NCBI GenBank assembly: GCA_026936325.1
Contig: JAPTHN010000230.1
Coordinates: 186,001-250,000, forward strand
Direction: 5' to 3'
DNA length: 64,000 bases
Origin: Platynereis dumerilii
Lineage: Eukaryota; Annelida; Polychaeta; Phyllodocida; Nereididae
Under the pieces are notes generated by a model, which had not been told where the DNA came from, ran no database searches, and was given only the letters and a program-made list of their open reading frames with translations. The translations under genes were made by a program, and so were the position numbers. This document shows, piece after piece, positions 38,120-45,124 of this stretch. The first letter of the stretch is position 1; the number at the start of each line of letters is the position of its first letter.

Positions 38120-41100
38120 CAGATAGATAGATAGGTAGATAGATAGGTAGATAGATAGATAAGTCTAATGAATGATGTGGATATGTCTGACGATAAATAG
38201 GTCTGACGATTGATGATTAGTTGGCAGACCACTTCAAATTAGTTTAGTAATTTCAGTTCAAAATCATTCAAGAACAAATTTAAAGAAACACAAGGGAATC
38301 ACACCTCCTTGTTTTAAACCTTTTCAAAGAGACGGAGTCATACATAATATAGATCTAAATTAATATATAGACCACCATTATATCATTATCATACAACATC
38401 TCTATAAAATAATTGACATCATGGCATTACCCTATCAAATAAGAATTATCACTCCCTTGTCTTTATTCCTGCTTATCAGTACTTTTCAACCTGTAACTCT
38501 CAAACTACTTGGTCTTTTCCCACTGCTTGCCTTGTTTTCAGACAACAACTTGAGGGGTGCTAAAGTTACCTGTTTTACTTGCTGTTTAAAGAGCTACAGA
38601 ACAGCCCTTGAACTGTAGAACACCTTCTTAACATCTCCTGAACAAGTGAACACCTTCTATACAAGCTGTAGAGTTGTTCAGAAGCTGTTTTCAAGGGTTG
38701 CTCTCAGCACCAAGCATCAGATGAGGGGAAGGTGGTGATGGTCTGATGGGAAGAGATAAATGGCCCCAGCTTGTTAGCTGTTAACCCCACACTTGCCCTG
38801 TTGCCCAGTACAAGACTTCGTGGGCTTGGTGGGTTTGGTAGGGTATCCTTGCAACTTGTATTGGAGGAGTGGGTAGAGAGCAGAAACGTCAATGATGGAA
38901 ATTGGTGTGAAAATCTACAGCTTTGTGATATGGTTCTTGACCCAATTTCTTCACAACCATTTTAGTAGGCCTAAAGTTTCTTCTAAGTTACCCATTTGTC
39001 CTCTACAGACTACATATATGGTAAATTCCTTCAATATACTGAAGTAACTTTTCATGAAACAGCCATAGCTATCAATCCTTCAATCGATCCAGCTGTCCTT
39101 ATTCATTTCATTAAAAAAAATATATGTGACATGAATGATTGATGACATATCATTTTGGATGATGCATTGCTGAAGAAAGTTCAAGAAATTCGGTAAATTT
39201 CTAAATGTGTGATCGAAAGAGGTAAGGACAATCATGGTGCTGCTATGATAAGTTTACTTGGTGTGTATATTGCATTTTTCCTGAAGTCAAAGTCACAAAA
39301 ATTGTTCAGATGAGAAAGTAATCACCCAATCATAATAAGATTAACTTCTCCTCATGGGGCTATTGAATGATTCAGATTTTCAGGCACGACTCAGCATTAA
39401 GAATGATTACTACATGATTTCAGTAAAAAAAAAATTATTAAAAGATGAGATATTTAACCTTGAAAATAGTTGCACTGGAGACCACATACAGTTCCCATGT
39501 AGAACATCTCAATCCAAGTCACTAAAACATCTCAGAGAGGCAGTGTACATGTAAAATGTAGAAATAGAGACAACTGAAAAAACACACCTATCTACAATGT
39601 AACGATAGTGTCTGAATCAGGCAATAAAACTGTCTACTGTGTGCTCCTAATGACTTTTACTCATGTGGCTACTGTATAGTCATTTGGGTTACAATAACTG
39701 GAATAGAACAAGTAAGTTGTCTGCAATATGTCTGAATCAGTGCAGGCTACAGTACTTTGGAGTAAAGTTATAGAGGGAAAGATGGTGCTGATCATTGAAT
39801 TAAGCTGTGGACAATGTTGAGCCCATTAACTTAACATGGGTGGTATACAGATGTGTAGAAGTTATTAGATCTAATTTATTGCCACTGAGGTCTAAAAGAT
39901 TATCCAAAGCCAAAAAAAGATTTGTTTTTAATTCTTCCATCTATGCCATGGAACTTTATGCATTGTGGAAGATTTTACTCAGGAATTGTGAAACCATCTC
40001 CCTCAATCATTTAAGCTCAAAATTCAAATTTTACAGTGTAGCACTCGGTCTGATTGGTGAGATTACACCGATCGATAGGAGTCCACGACACATAACAATG
40101 ATAACATATTTACCCCATCAGAAGGATCTTTTATATACACCACATAGACACTGAAACAATAACTTTTCCAGTCTGTCTTCTTATGGACCCACAGTCCTAG
40201 AACTGAAAGTTCCAAATTTTCAATGCTGTCAAACTATTCAATCTTCTCTTTTTTATCTTTACTTTTTTAAAACATGAATTTTCTGCTATATTACACAGGC
40301 CATTAAGCTTTCATAAGGTTAAACAAACCATAGTAATTGTGTGTCTTTTTACTTGACAGTTATTTTTGAACAGTCAACTGTAATGTTGAGTTTGCCACAC
40401 CATTACTCAATTAGCAGCAGCATGAAATTGAAAGAATTCAAACATGTGAAAAAAGGAAGAAAAAAAACTGGACTTTCCTAATATGAACAAGGTGTCTAAA
40501 TGTAGTTGATAAAGCTATTCTATAAGCACTCCAATCAATGGCCTCTATTTATGGATGACTGGGGCTTTACGTCCTGCAGTATTTGGGTCAAAATTTGGTA
40601 AGTCTGAAATTCTTGTCTCCTGTGTTTAACAATACTTCATGATGACAGAAAGGCACATGCAGGACCTCTTGATGTCATTTGTCATAGACAAGGATATTAG
40701 CAAAATTTCTGACACAAAAAATATGTGGAAAGTTATTTTTATCCCATCTAAAAATAGCATTGAAGTGGCAAACCCCCTTGAAAATGGCCTGTCTCCACCA
40801 ACATTTTCTTTGAAAGATTGCATCACAAAAACGTTTACAGGATCCTGATTCAATTAAACTCTTCCATACATTGAGACTTGACTATCACTCTTCTAAAATA
40901 TAGTTTCCAATTTCTGAAATAATATCCTGTATCAGAGCAGGAGGTTGTTGTGTCAATGTCTCCAATATTGCGTCATTAGCATCACACCAGTTTGATTTCT
41001 TAATAAAAATGAATGGGACGCACATTCTGTGAGAAAACCTTGTGTCTGACGTTGCCTGAGAACCCAAGAAAGTAACTGTCCTATGTGTAGCTCTGTATCA

Positions 41101-44100
41101 TTTATGTAAACCAAAATATTTGAGTATTTCTGTTGGCATGTCGGTTGTCCAATCTTAATTTGTCATTAGCAAACGCTTTGCTGCTTTATTTTGACTGCAT
41201 ATTTCTGGACCAGAATCAATGTGAACATGCTTCTGGTGTTCATAAGATCATTGCATGCACAAATTGCCAGATTGCCAGTTTTGCACTGGTCCCTACAAAG
41301 ATTTTTATCTTAATTATCATTAGCATCACGCCGTCATTAGCATCACAACAAAAAAATGCTTCTTTCCTTTACCTCACTAAAATTCTGCTGGAAGTGACTG
41401 TAGTTGAAATTGTGTTCAATATATATTATCAATTAATGTTTTAACAAAATATTACGCAGAATTGTTGCCTTTTCCTTGCATCTGACATGCTTAGTATGAA
41501 TTTTGACGCTTTTCTGAGATTACTAATCACATATGGGGAGTCAGTGACATTTTACCATAGTCTAGCACCAGTGGCGTATTTAGGGGGGGGCCATGGTGCC
41601 ATGGCCCCCCCCTCAGGCCAAAAATTAACATGGAAGAGATAGGAAAAGCTGCGGAGCCCCCCGTATTCACCCCATGTAATGGCCCCCCCCTCAGGCCATT
41701 TCTAGATACGCCCCTGTCTAGCACCTGAAATATGGTTCAGCAAAAACATTGGGCACTGGAGGGGTAGTGGAGATCATCTTTGTTATTCAGAATCCAAACT
41801 ACTGGTGAAAATAGTATTTTTGAATCTGTTTGTATATTTCTAGTTCAATAAAAATGTTCTATCTTAATAATTATTGGTCGTAGAGACCTGAAATATAGCT
41901 CAATGTTTGCAGAATAGCCACTTTCCCATACGTTGGTAATACATTAATCAGCTCTAAGTGGTGCGGATTTCAAGTTACAGGTATGATGCTAATGACACAC
42001 ATATTAGGTATAAAATTGAGCAAAATGCATTATCTCAAAAATAATAGGTGCTAGAGACCTGGAAATTGGCCTAAAATGTGCAAGCTACCTGCCTAATCAT
42101 TGGTAATAGATTATTTAGCCCTAAGCGGTCAGGATTTTTAAGTTTTAAGTGTGATTTTAATGACTGTCAAAAAACATCACAACTGTATTTATCACCTCAT
42201 TACGGATCAGCGGAGCATTTGGGACCCTTGGACATGACAGTGCAGTGATAGCTGATTGTTTGACCTACCTAATGCCAACTTAAAAAGGCATTTCTGGACC
42301 AAAAAAATTTTCAAATTTTTTCAGCTGAAATTTCAAGGTTTTCAAATTTTGACCCATTTACACTTTTTTAGGCTATAATTAAGACAAAAGGACACAGCAA
42401 GCAGGCGAATGATGAATGAAACTGTTGTCCAAAATAAGTCCAGGTGATCCGGCCAGAGCAGAAACTGAACCTAGGACTCAGCGATTAGCAGCAATCCGCT
42501 TTCAACTGAGCTAACCCCACTCCCTCCGTTTCTCAAGAACATCTGGATATTTGCACAGTGTATTCCATCATGATCAAGATAGGACAATATCTTCAGCAAA
42601 GCAACACCAGTGTGAAATGTGGAAATCATGGAGAATTTAAAACAGGAGCACTTGACTACTCAAGTTAACCATGCCTACTGAAATGAATACCCTTTAAAAG
42701 AAGAATTGGGCAGGAGAACACCACTTTTCTACTTATGAATCCTCCACAAGCCACACACAACTAATAGACTCAGGTTTTGACAGCATGGAGATACTCCTGA
42801 CAACGCAGTCAGATAGGCACCTGTGGTGTTTGTCTAAATCATATTTAACATTTAGGAGAACCAACAAAACAGCATCACCTGTATGTTGCTTGTGCAAGGA
42901 CTAGTTGCTTACATACACTGTAATTACTGTTTAGATGCATGATGCATGTGGTACATGAATGGTGATTTACAAACTAAAATTTACAAATTGAAGGGGTTTT
43001 GCCAAATATCAGATTAAAATTGAAACACAGTTTCGTCTTTTGCCTTATGTTTTAGAGTTAATTAATCAAATATGAGAACTTTTCTTTGTTTGAGAAAATG
43101 TGTTTACACGAATGAGCTTAAACTTGTACCTCCAATTACTGTGCTTTCAAGCTATATTTGATGTGAATGAGCATTATCAAAGTTACACTAGCAACATCTG
43201 AACCTGAAAAGTTGATCCAAGAATCAATCAAAGTTTTCTCTCAGAGAACTTTCGTAAAATTGATAAATCTAACTTCATGGCAGTTAATTACCATAAATTT
43301 GCGCACAGGGTTCCCATAATTTATCCAAATTTCTCATTAACTCTTCCCTACATATCAAGATTACAAATTCATCTGGTAGTACCTGATGGCATAAATCACA
43401 CTTCTTGGTATGCAAATAAATCTGGATTATCGAAGTTATCTAAGCTTTTAAAAGTCAATATTTCATATAATCACTGACTTATCTGTGGCTCCCACAGGAT
43501 GCAATTTTCTTAATCTATTTGATGATAATAATTATGTAATATGGTCGTTTAATCATTTTTCAGGAAAGAAGATCCGACAAGATTTATGGCAGAAGCAAGA
43601 AGTGTCTCCAATCACTGAATAATTCGTCAATTAAAAAACTCAGATATTCATTTGTAAATCATTCACAATTCGCTCATCTTTTAACAAAAACATAAACAAT
43701 ATTAAAATGAAAGAATGAAAGAAGTTACTGTCCAAGTAGAAAATGTCAGGTTTAAAAATTGGATGCAATTCCCGATAACATAAATTTGCAAAAAACAACC
43801 GAAAATAGAAAGAAATGTTTGAGAGTCTGAGAAGACAATGAGAAAATTTTGTTATAGGTTTCACAAACTTATTGACAGGGACATTATAAATTAAGAGTGG
43901 AAAGTATTGTATGATCATTGGAAGAATTCAGAAGACATTTGTATTCCTCAGTTTCAACGCCATGAGAAAGTTCTTTCAGATTTTGAGAGTTGCTCTTTGA
44001 CTGACTATCATGACTCGACTCACTCTAGAACTAGTGATGATGAGATGAGATACTACCAGAAAAATATTAAAATTTCAATAATCCAAAGTAAAGATTGTAC

Positions 44101-44419
44101 TGGTCAGGACTTCATAAAAATTGAAAGGAAAAGAATAATGCAGAGAGAAAATAATGATAGTTCCATGACTTTGAAATGAAATGAAAGAAAAATGAATTGT
44201 AAAAATCATGAAAATCTCTTATTCCTAATGACATGGATTTTTGCATCCTTCCAAAATCAATACAAAAATTCTATTCCAGGCATTTATAAATGTTCATAAA
44301 TATGATGGCGGCAGAAGTGGGATGATTTAAAGATGAAAATGCTTACCTTGTAACGGCTGAGTGTGGACACTCACTCCGAAGAGAACGACGAGGGCGATAA
44401 GGGATTTTCGGGCCTCCAT
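1..44419 (-). CDS. Fibrillar collagen, clade A (type I/II-like) pro-alpha chain; 5' part of gene, 17 exons, incomplete at 3' end
   Basis: This gene encodes a secreted extracellular-matrix protein that would trimerise into a rod and assemble into fibrils. The spliced reading of the minus strand gives about 534 residues: signal peptide (1 to about 20), a VWC domain with 10 Cys (26-85), a short linker, a minor triple helix of 15 Gly-X-Y triplets (102-146), an N-telopeptide (147-177) and 357 residues of uninterrupted Gly-X-Y (178-534), roughly a third of a usual 1014-residue helix. Every helix exon starts with a full Gly codon and keeps phase 0; the first three exons are 73, 183 and 17 nt with phase-1 joins, as in vertebrate COL2A1. 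The C-propeptide lies beyond position 1. The sea urchin 2-alpha chain has extra SURF repeats between VWC and helix; I see none here, so this is closer to a 1-alpha or type II layout. Collagen identity is certain; exact orthology is not. Confidence 0.97.
55..207 (-). CDS. Collagen exon 17: major triple helix, last exon in window
   Basis: 153 nt (54+99), 17 triplets, starting [18 protein letters not shown] and ending GLPGLR. Acceptor TCCTCCAG, donor GTGAGT at 54, so the transcript continues past the left edge of the window. Confidence 0.95.
739..900 (-). CDS. Collagen exon 16: major triple helix
   Basis: 162 nt (54+108), 18 triplets, starting [18 protein letters not shown] and ending GPSGER. 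Acceptor GCAATTAG, donor GTATGT. Confidence 0.95.
1264..1362 (-). CDS. Collagen exon 15: major triple helix
   Basis: 99 nt, 11 triplets, starting [18 protein letters not shown] and ending GIKGTR. Acceptor ACTTCCAG, donor GTGAGA. Confidence 0.95.
1853..2050. repeat. Foldback inverted repeat in collagen intron 14
   Basis: The core arms 1872-1904 and 2001-2033 are inverted copies with about two mismatches in 33 bp. Similarity continues inward (AGGACAT..TTCTGT) to about 1936 and 1966, leaving a loop of roughly 30 bp. A short foldback transposable element is the likely origin; no target duplication was found. Confidence 0.65.
2147..2290 (-). CDS. Collagen exon 14: major triple helix
   Basis: 144 nt (99+45), 16 triplets, starting [15 protein letters not shown] and ending GEKGTR. 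Acceptor CTTCGCAG, donor GTGAGT. Confidence 0.95.
2780..2932 (-). CDS. Collagen exon 13: major triple helix with GMPGER motif
   Basis: 153 nt (54+45+54), starting [13 protein letters not shown] and ending [15 protein letters not shown] occupies the place of the GLOGER integrin site (127-132) of vertebrate alpha-1(I). Acceptor TTTTTCAG, donor GTGAGT. Confidence 0.96.
3441..3762. mobile_element. Non-autonomous inverted-repeat element (CAGGGTGTCT ends) in collagen intron 12
   Basis: The ends are CAGGGTGTCTGCC and GGAGACACCCTG. ATTCA flanks both sides (3436-3440 and 3763-3767). The interior repeats words such as GGCCTGGAA and AAAGCCTGGAA on both strands, forming long imperfect arms. The ends look hAT-like, but only 5 bp of flanking duplication is visible instead of the usual 8, so the superfamily is uncertain. 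Confidence 0.75.
4194..4238 (-). CDS. Collagen exon 12: major triple helix
   Basis: A 45-nt exon, [15 protein letters not shown]. Donor GTGAGC, acceptor CATTTTCTAG. Confidence 0.95.
4804..4965 (-). CDS. Collagen exon 11: major triple helix with helical cross-link lysine
   Basis: 162 nt (3 x 54), starting [12 protein letters not shown]. It contains [10 protein letters not shown]; the lysine is helix residue 84 here and corresponds to Lys87 of vertebrate alpha-1 chains, whose helix has one extra triplet at the start. Donor GTGAGT. Confidence 0.96.
5247..5300 (-). CDS. Collagen exon 10: major triple helix
   Basis: A 54-nt exon, [18 protein letters not shown]. Acceptor AATTACAG, donor GTAAGT. 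Confidence 0.95.
5440..5530. repeat. Three degenerate copies of a GTGCAATTAGAT..TCCAAT motif
   Basis: In intron 9, GTGCAATTGGATCTTTCCAAT, GTGCAATTAGATAATTCCAAT and GTGCAATTAGATAAATCCAAT-like copies follow one another at irregular 40-60 bp spacing. A small local tandem duplication with an internal dyad (ATTGGA/TCCAAT). Confidence 0.5.
5661..5714 (-). CDS. Collagen exon 9: major triple helix
   Basis: A 54-nt exon, [18 protein letters not shown]. Acceptor ATATAG, donor GTAAGT. Confidence 0.95.
5932..5976 (-). CDS. Collagen exon 8: first exon of the major triple helix
   Basis: Forty-five nt give [15 protein letters not shown], nearly the same as the start of the vertebrate helix ([10 protein letters not shown]). 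The donor GTTCGT is weak; the next GT, 4 nt downstream, would break the frame, and the 45-nt length supports this choice. Confidence 0.9.
6317..6403 (-). CDS. Collagen exon 7: N-telopeptide and procollagen cleavage region
   Basis: Twenty-nine non-helical codons, beginning [18 protein letters not shown] and ending IQAQV. EKAG matches the telopeptide cross-link lysine of human alpha-1(II) (DEKAGG). YQM lies where the vertebrate chain has the N-proteinase site AQ|M. Acceptor TTTTCAG, donor GTAAGC, phase 0. Confidence 0.93.
6675..6743 (-). CDS. Collagen exon 6: end of minor triple helix
   Basis: Twenty-three codons start [12 protein letters not shown] and finish with three GPP triplets and GQ. 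The Pro-rich end closes the minor helix, as in types I to III. Acceptor TTTTTAG, donor GTATGT. Confidence 0.94.
7119..7172 (-). CDS. Collagen exon 5: minor triple helix
   Basis: A classic 54-nt collagen exon of six triplets, [18 protein letters not shown]. Acceptor AACTGTAG, donor GTGGGT. Confidence 0.95.
7277..7433. mobile_element. TA-flanked MITE with CAGTGGTC ends in collagen intron 4
   Basis: The ends CAGTGGTCTCTGCGTTATAA and TTATAACACAGGGACCACTG form inverted repeats, and TA flanks both sides (7275-7276, 7434-7435). The size (157 bp), lack of coding and TA duplication fit a Tc1/mariner-type MITE. One end of the same family lies at 28,134-28,185. Confidence 0.85.
7694..7741 (-). CDS. Collagen exon 4: linker and start of minor triple helix
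   Basis: Sixteen codons, [16 protein letters not shown]. The linker ends and the first Gly-X-Y triplets (GIR, GES) begin. Acceptor TTGCAG, donor GTGAGG, phase 0 at both ends. Confidence 0.88.
8106..8122 (-). CDS. Collagen exon 3: 17-nt linker micro-exon
   Basis: The acceptor TCATTTCAG and donor GTAAG enclose 17 nt that finish the split codon from exon 2 and give DDSAVK, returning the frame to phase 0. Vertebrate COL2A1 has a 17-nt exon at the same place. Gene finders easily miss it, but without it the VWC and helix exons do not join in frame. Confidence 0.85.
10484..10849 (+). mobile_element. Inverted-repeat-flanked element remnant, possibly Penelope-like
   Basis: The left end (AATTTGTCTACAACCTGGAG) and the inverted right end share a GGAGCTTTC..ATC..CTCAAAGGC-like block. 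Between them a short reading frame (10,563-10,742) contains [19 protein letters not shown], which loosely resembles the end of Penelope-type GIY-YIG proteins (EAIEIRKR..NRDEG). TGTCACATGACC (10,757-10,768) and GGTCATGTGACA (10,781-10,792) make a perfect 12-bp dyad. The family call rests on weak protein similarity recalled from memory. Confidence 0.4.
12010..12165 (-). mobile_element. SINE copy (minus strand), family with GGACAG..GTGTCC body
   Basis: The minus strand carries TTCGATTCCA, then TTGGACAGAAGTTTCAGTCATC, GCTGTGTCC-like and ATAAATACAGGACGTGAA, in the same order as the plus-strand copy that follows. Tail words ACAGGACG recur in copies at 32.3, 40.5 and 42.4 kb. Confidence 0.6.
12186..12363 (+). 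mobile_element. SINE copy (plus strand), same family, head to head with the previous one
   Basis: A tRNA-like head with a degenerate B box (GGTTTCGATTTCC) is followed by GGGTCACCTGGATTTATATT, TTGGACAG, CAGTCATCC, GCTGTGTCC and ATAAATACGGGACGAAAAGC. A tRNA-derived SINE is the best explanation for the ordered match with copies at 32.3 and 42.4 kb. Confidence 0.65.
13077..14057. repeat. Element of degenerate TTGAGTT..CTCAGCTT repeats with CACTGTA-type ends
   Basis: Words GTCAACATAGCTCA, TTTTGAGTT and CTCAGCTTGAAT recur about every 46 bp at 13.79-14.03 kb. Related words (TTGAGCTGTCTGAGAAT, TATGATAGCTCAAT) occur at 13.1-13.25 kb. Outer ends CACTGTAAAATTTGAAA and TTTAACAGTG are inverted, suggesting one repeat-filled inverted-repeat element of about 1 kb; the middle is less regular. 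Confidence 0.5.
14172..14354 (-). CDS. Collagen exon 2: VWC (chordin-like cysteine-rich) domain
   Basis: The 61-codon exon begins [15 protein letters not shown] and ends ECCPKCP, with 10 cysteines in the VWC order (C, CxxCxC, C, C, C, CCxxC). VWC modules in collagen N-propeptides bind BMP/TGF-beta ligands in vertebrates; that role here is inference. Acceptor TTTTCAG and donor GTGAGT are good. Both ends are phase 1, so the exon can be skipped in frame, as COL2A1 exon 2 is (IIA/IIB forms). Confidence 0.95.
15650..15674. promoter_or_regulatory. Paired CACGTGAC sites in collagen intron 1
   Basis: CACGTGACC occurs at 15,650 and again at 15,669, 19 bp apart and in the same direction, just after a GAGAGTACCT direct repeat. 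The core equals that of the promoter palindrome at 44.51 kb. It may be an intronic enhancer element; function is inferred only from the motif. Confidence 0.3.
18480..18635. repeat. Scattered CAGCATGATAYCA repeats
   Basis: CAGCATGATATCAGCATGAT, GATACCAGCATG, CATGATACCAGCAT and CCAGCATGATATCA occur within 155 bp. The motif is partly self-complementary (TGATATCA). A decayed minisatellite is likely. Confidence 0.45.
19153..19472 (+). mobile_element. 320-bp inverted-repeat element family, copy 1
   Basis: It starts CACTCTAAACAAAAAGGTTC and ends in GAACCTTTTGAGTTAAAAGTG. The interior (AATCCAGCTGCACTGAACTC, CAAGTTGGGAGCATAAGG) is shared in the same order with copies at 20.8, 45.7 and 58.6 kb. It codes for nothing visible. 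A MITE is the best call; the target duplication is not clear. Confidence 0.85.
20079..20330 (+). repeat. Three direct repeats around CTCATATCTATCCTTACTAC
   Basis: ACCAACTGATCCCCTCATAT at 20,079, ACCAACTAACCTCCTCATAT near 20,168 and ACCAACTAATCCACTCATAA near 20,283 each start a block with TATCTATCC and a TTAAG or AAGAAC word. A local tandem triplication with unequal units (about 90 and 115 bp). Confidence 0.55.
20819..21139 (-). mobile_element. 320-bp inverted-repeat element family, copy 2 (opposite orientation)
   Basis: It reads as the reverse complement of copy 1, from CACTCTAAACGCAAAAGGTT to TTTTGTTAAGAGTG, with the shared GTTCAGTGCAGCTGGATTAT block. Together with copy 1 it brackets about 1.35 kb as an inverted pair. 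Confidence 0.85.
21947..22090 (+). repeat. (ATTG)n microsatellite
   Basis: About 25 almost perfect ATTG units, then decay into GACTGACTG-type units through about 22,150. Confidence 0.95.
23730..24225 (+). repeat. Degenerate 84-bp tandem repeat, five units plus a partial one
   Basis: Units start with TCATTATTCT at about 23,815, 23,898, 23,982, 24,067 and 24,152. Each contains ATCAATTGCA-like, ACATGATTCT-like and ACTCAAACTA-like blocks in the same order. Unit length is 83-86 bp. No reading frame is kept across units. Confidence 0.7.
25017..25085 (+). repeat. (GAAT/GGAT)n microsatellite
   Basis: Mixed TGAATGAATAAA and TGGATGAA units over about 70 bp. Confidence 0.9.
25885..26930 (+). repeat. 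Tandem triplication of a ~330-bp unit
   Basis: Three consecutive blocks (about 25,885-26,265, 26,266-26,595, 26,596-26,930) share TTTCAATCTTGC, AGACCTCCATCCTCAACAG, CATTTTCCAAGATGGC, TGTAAATCTCTTGGC, GGGCTTGCTTGTGTAAAGCC and GTTAAGACAGAAGCT in one order. Differences are substitutions and small indels. No shared reading frame; a segmental tandem duplication in the intron. Confidence 0.85.
28134..28185. mobile_element. Fragment of the CAGTGGTC-ended MITE family
   Basis: TACAGTGGTACCTGCGTTGT followed by two AAGACC words matches the left end of the 7.3-kb copy. The right end is missing. Confidence 0.6.
31412..31602 (+). repeat. Interspersed repeat, copy A of an inverted pair
   Basis: From GAACAAAAAAAAAAGCGC to AACAGGGAGGTGTG. 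GACCAATCAGAA, GTGGTAGTGATGACATCATG and GAAAAGGTG line up with the reverse complement of the copy at 34.1 kb at roughly 80% by eye. Ends are not classic inverted repeats, so the class is unknown. Confidence 0.7.
32268..32470 (+). mobile_element. tRNA-derived SINE copy
   Basis: An A box-like TTAGCTCAGTTTTTGG and a B box-like GAGTTCAATTC (32,315-32,325) precede GGACAGCATTTTGAATCATC, GCTGTGTCCTCC and GTGAATACAGGACATAAAGC, the same body as the 12.2-kb copy. Confidence 0.7.
32471..32690 (-). mobile_element. Second tRNA-headed SINE, tail to tail with the first
   Basis: On the minus strand, a B box GGGTTCGAATCCC (32,618-32,630) follows a tRNA-like stretch (TAGTAGGATAACTATGTGCT). Its body does not match the first family and ends at the tail of the 32.27-kb SINE. 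Confidence 0.5.
33068..33200 (+). repeat. 13-bp minisatellite CGCTTTCTACATC, about 10 copies
   Basis: Nearly identical 13-bp units, flanked by looser TTTTCCACT/CTTTC pyrimidine-rich DNA. Because 13 is not a multiple of 3, any frame shows a 13-residue peptide repeat; this is not evidence of coding. Confidence 0.95.
34092..34286 (-). repeat. Interspersed repeat, copy B (inverted relative to copy A)
   Basis: TCACACCTCCCTGTTTTCAA through TTTTTGTTC is the reverse complement of copy A. A fragment of the same end (CACACCTCCTTGTTTTAAAC) recurs at 38,287-38,330. Confidence 0.7.
35449..35544 (+). repeat. (TCTA)n microsatellite
   Basis: About 24 perfect TCTA units, followed by CT-rich DNA to about 35.7 kb. 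Confidence 0.98.
38021..38163 (+). repeat. (GATA)n microsatellite
   Basis: About 35 GATA units with a few GACA and GGTA variants near the right end. Complementary in strand sense to the TCTA array 2.5 kb to the left. Confidence 0.98.
40540..40592 (-). mobile_element. SINE tail fragment
   Basis: The minus strand reads AAATACTGCAGGACGTAAAG then CCCCAGTCATCCATAAATAG, matching the tail of the 12.2-kb SINE. The rest is absent. Confidence 0.45.
40965..42170. repeat. Repeats containing GTCATTAGCATCAC and a ~172-bp direct duplication
   Basis: GTCATTAGCATCAC occurs at 40,971 and 41,333, with a near copy at 41,319 and its complement TGATGCTAATGAC near 41,985. A block from about 41,858 (GGTCGTAGAGACCTGAAATA, TTGGTAATACATTA, CTCTAAGTGGTGCGGATTT) is repeated from about 42,029 (GGTGCTAGAGACCTGGAAAT, TTGGTAATAGATTA, CCCTAAGCGGTCAGGATTT). 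A locally expanding repeat, interrupted by a hAT-type MITE. Confidence 0.6.
41569..41716. mobile_element. hAT-type MITE with an exact 8-bp target duplication
   Basis: TCTAGCAC flanks both ends (41,561-41,568 and 41,717-41,724). The ends are CAGTGGCGTATTTAGGGG and CTAGATACGCCCCTG. Inside, a 20-bp segment beginning ATGGCCCCCCCC appears twice (41,601-41,620, 41,679-41,698). The 8-bp duplication and CAGTGGCG ends point to hAT. The element is short and non-coding, and the perfect target repeat suggests recent insertion. Confidence 0.9.
42365..42517 (-). mobile_element. tRNA-derived SINE copy (minus strand)
   Basis: On the minus strand, A box GGTTAGCTCAGTTGAA, B box GGTTCAGTTTC, then CCGGATCACCTGGACTTATT, TTGGACAACAG and GCTGTGTCC, collinear with the 12.2-kb and 32.3-kb copies. 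This copy has the best-preserved A box of the family. Confidence 0.75.
44347..44419 (-). CDS. Collagen exon 1: start codon and signal peptide
   Basis: The exon reads [20 protein letters not shown] then QPLQ, a short basic start followed by a hydrophobic core, a typical secretory signal. The ATG lies in a strong context (GAAATGG: A at -3, G at +4). The donor is GTAAGC. The exon ends after the first base of a codon (phase 1), which matches the phase of the VWC exon. Nothing else within 14-44 kb on this strand offers a better start. Confidence 0.93.
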
Positions 44420-44600
44420 TTCGGAAGGCGCCAGCGTGTGCACTGAGCGCTACGATGACCGTCCACTAGTGCTGTTTCTCATTCCTTTGTGACGTCACTG
44501 AGGGCTGTCACGTGACCAAAAAGGTCTGTCTGTCTATCTGTTGTTGACTGTGCAGGCTACTACTAGGAGAAATAGGTCCTCCCAGATGTACACCTCACTC
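44420..44600 (-). promoter_or_regulatory. Probable 5' UTR and proximal promoter of the collagen gene
   Basis: This flank of the collagen ATG has a perfect CRE, TGACGTCA (44,490-44,497), and a palindrome GTCACGTGAC (44,507-44,516) with the E-box CACGTG, about 70 and 90 nt upstream of the ATG. There is no clear TATA box. CRE is bound by CREB/ATF proteins and CACGTG by USF, MITF/TFE or Myc-type proteins. That these sites drive the gene is inference; a further upstream non-coding exon cannot be excluded. Confidence 0.5.
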
Positions 44601-44649
44601 AGTTCTGAGCCTGTGGGTGCCTGCAGCCTGCTCAAAAGTTATTCATAGT

Positions 44650-44835
44650 TTGCACCCCCCCCCCCCTTTACTCAGCTCCATCATCATCAGCATCAGCAGC
44701 AGCTAGGGTGGGGGGGGAGGGTGAAGATCTTGGTGTGAGGGTGCAGATCATCAGCCCACCAATCATCATAGGTCTGGGACTGACTGAGACTTGTAAGAAA
44801 TCATGGGAATCATCCTGCCCCCCCCCCCCTTTCCA
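44650..44835. repeat. Poly-C and poly-G tracts upstream of the collagen promoter
   Basis: C12 at 44,655-44,666, G8 at 44,710-44,717 and C12 at 44,818-44,829. Such tracts can form unusual structures and are assembly-error-prone. No function is claimed. Confidence 0.8.
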
Positions 44836-45000
44836 TCTCCAGTTTACTATCTTGTCAATACTCAACAGTGTAGAATGAGTTGCTGATTTAATTAATGGGA
44901 TTTTTTTCCTTTTATCCATTCTGTCATACTTAATCTGGTTAGTTGTGTGAAGAAATTGAGAGAATTATGACCCCTTGATGCCAATCAATTCAGGAATCTC

Positions 45001-45029
45001 TGTCTATCTATCTATCGACCTGTCCGTCC

Positions 45030-45076
<47 letters not shown>

Positions 45077-45089
45077 GATCTATCTATCG

Positions 45090-45124
<35 letters not shown>

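Larger units (their letters stand above)
14355..44346 (-). other. Collagen intron 1 (30 kb)
   Basis: Both splice sites are well supported and share phase 1. The sequence is AT-rich and filled with repeats listed separately. I found no convincing nested gene. Stretches at about 14.36-18.47, 21.14-21.94, 22.1-23.7, 26.93-31.4, 34.3-35.4, 35.6-38.0, 38.35-40.95 and 42.55-44.34 kb show little beyond a few motifs, a repeat fragment at 28.1 kb, a SINE-tail scrap at 40.5 kb and purine-rich DNA at 29.4 kb. Confidence 0.85.

Noticed and set aside
39807-40154. 115-codon plus-strand frame
   Set aside because: No domain recognised and composition like the surrounding intron.
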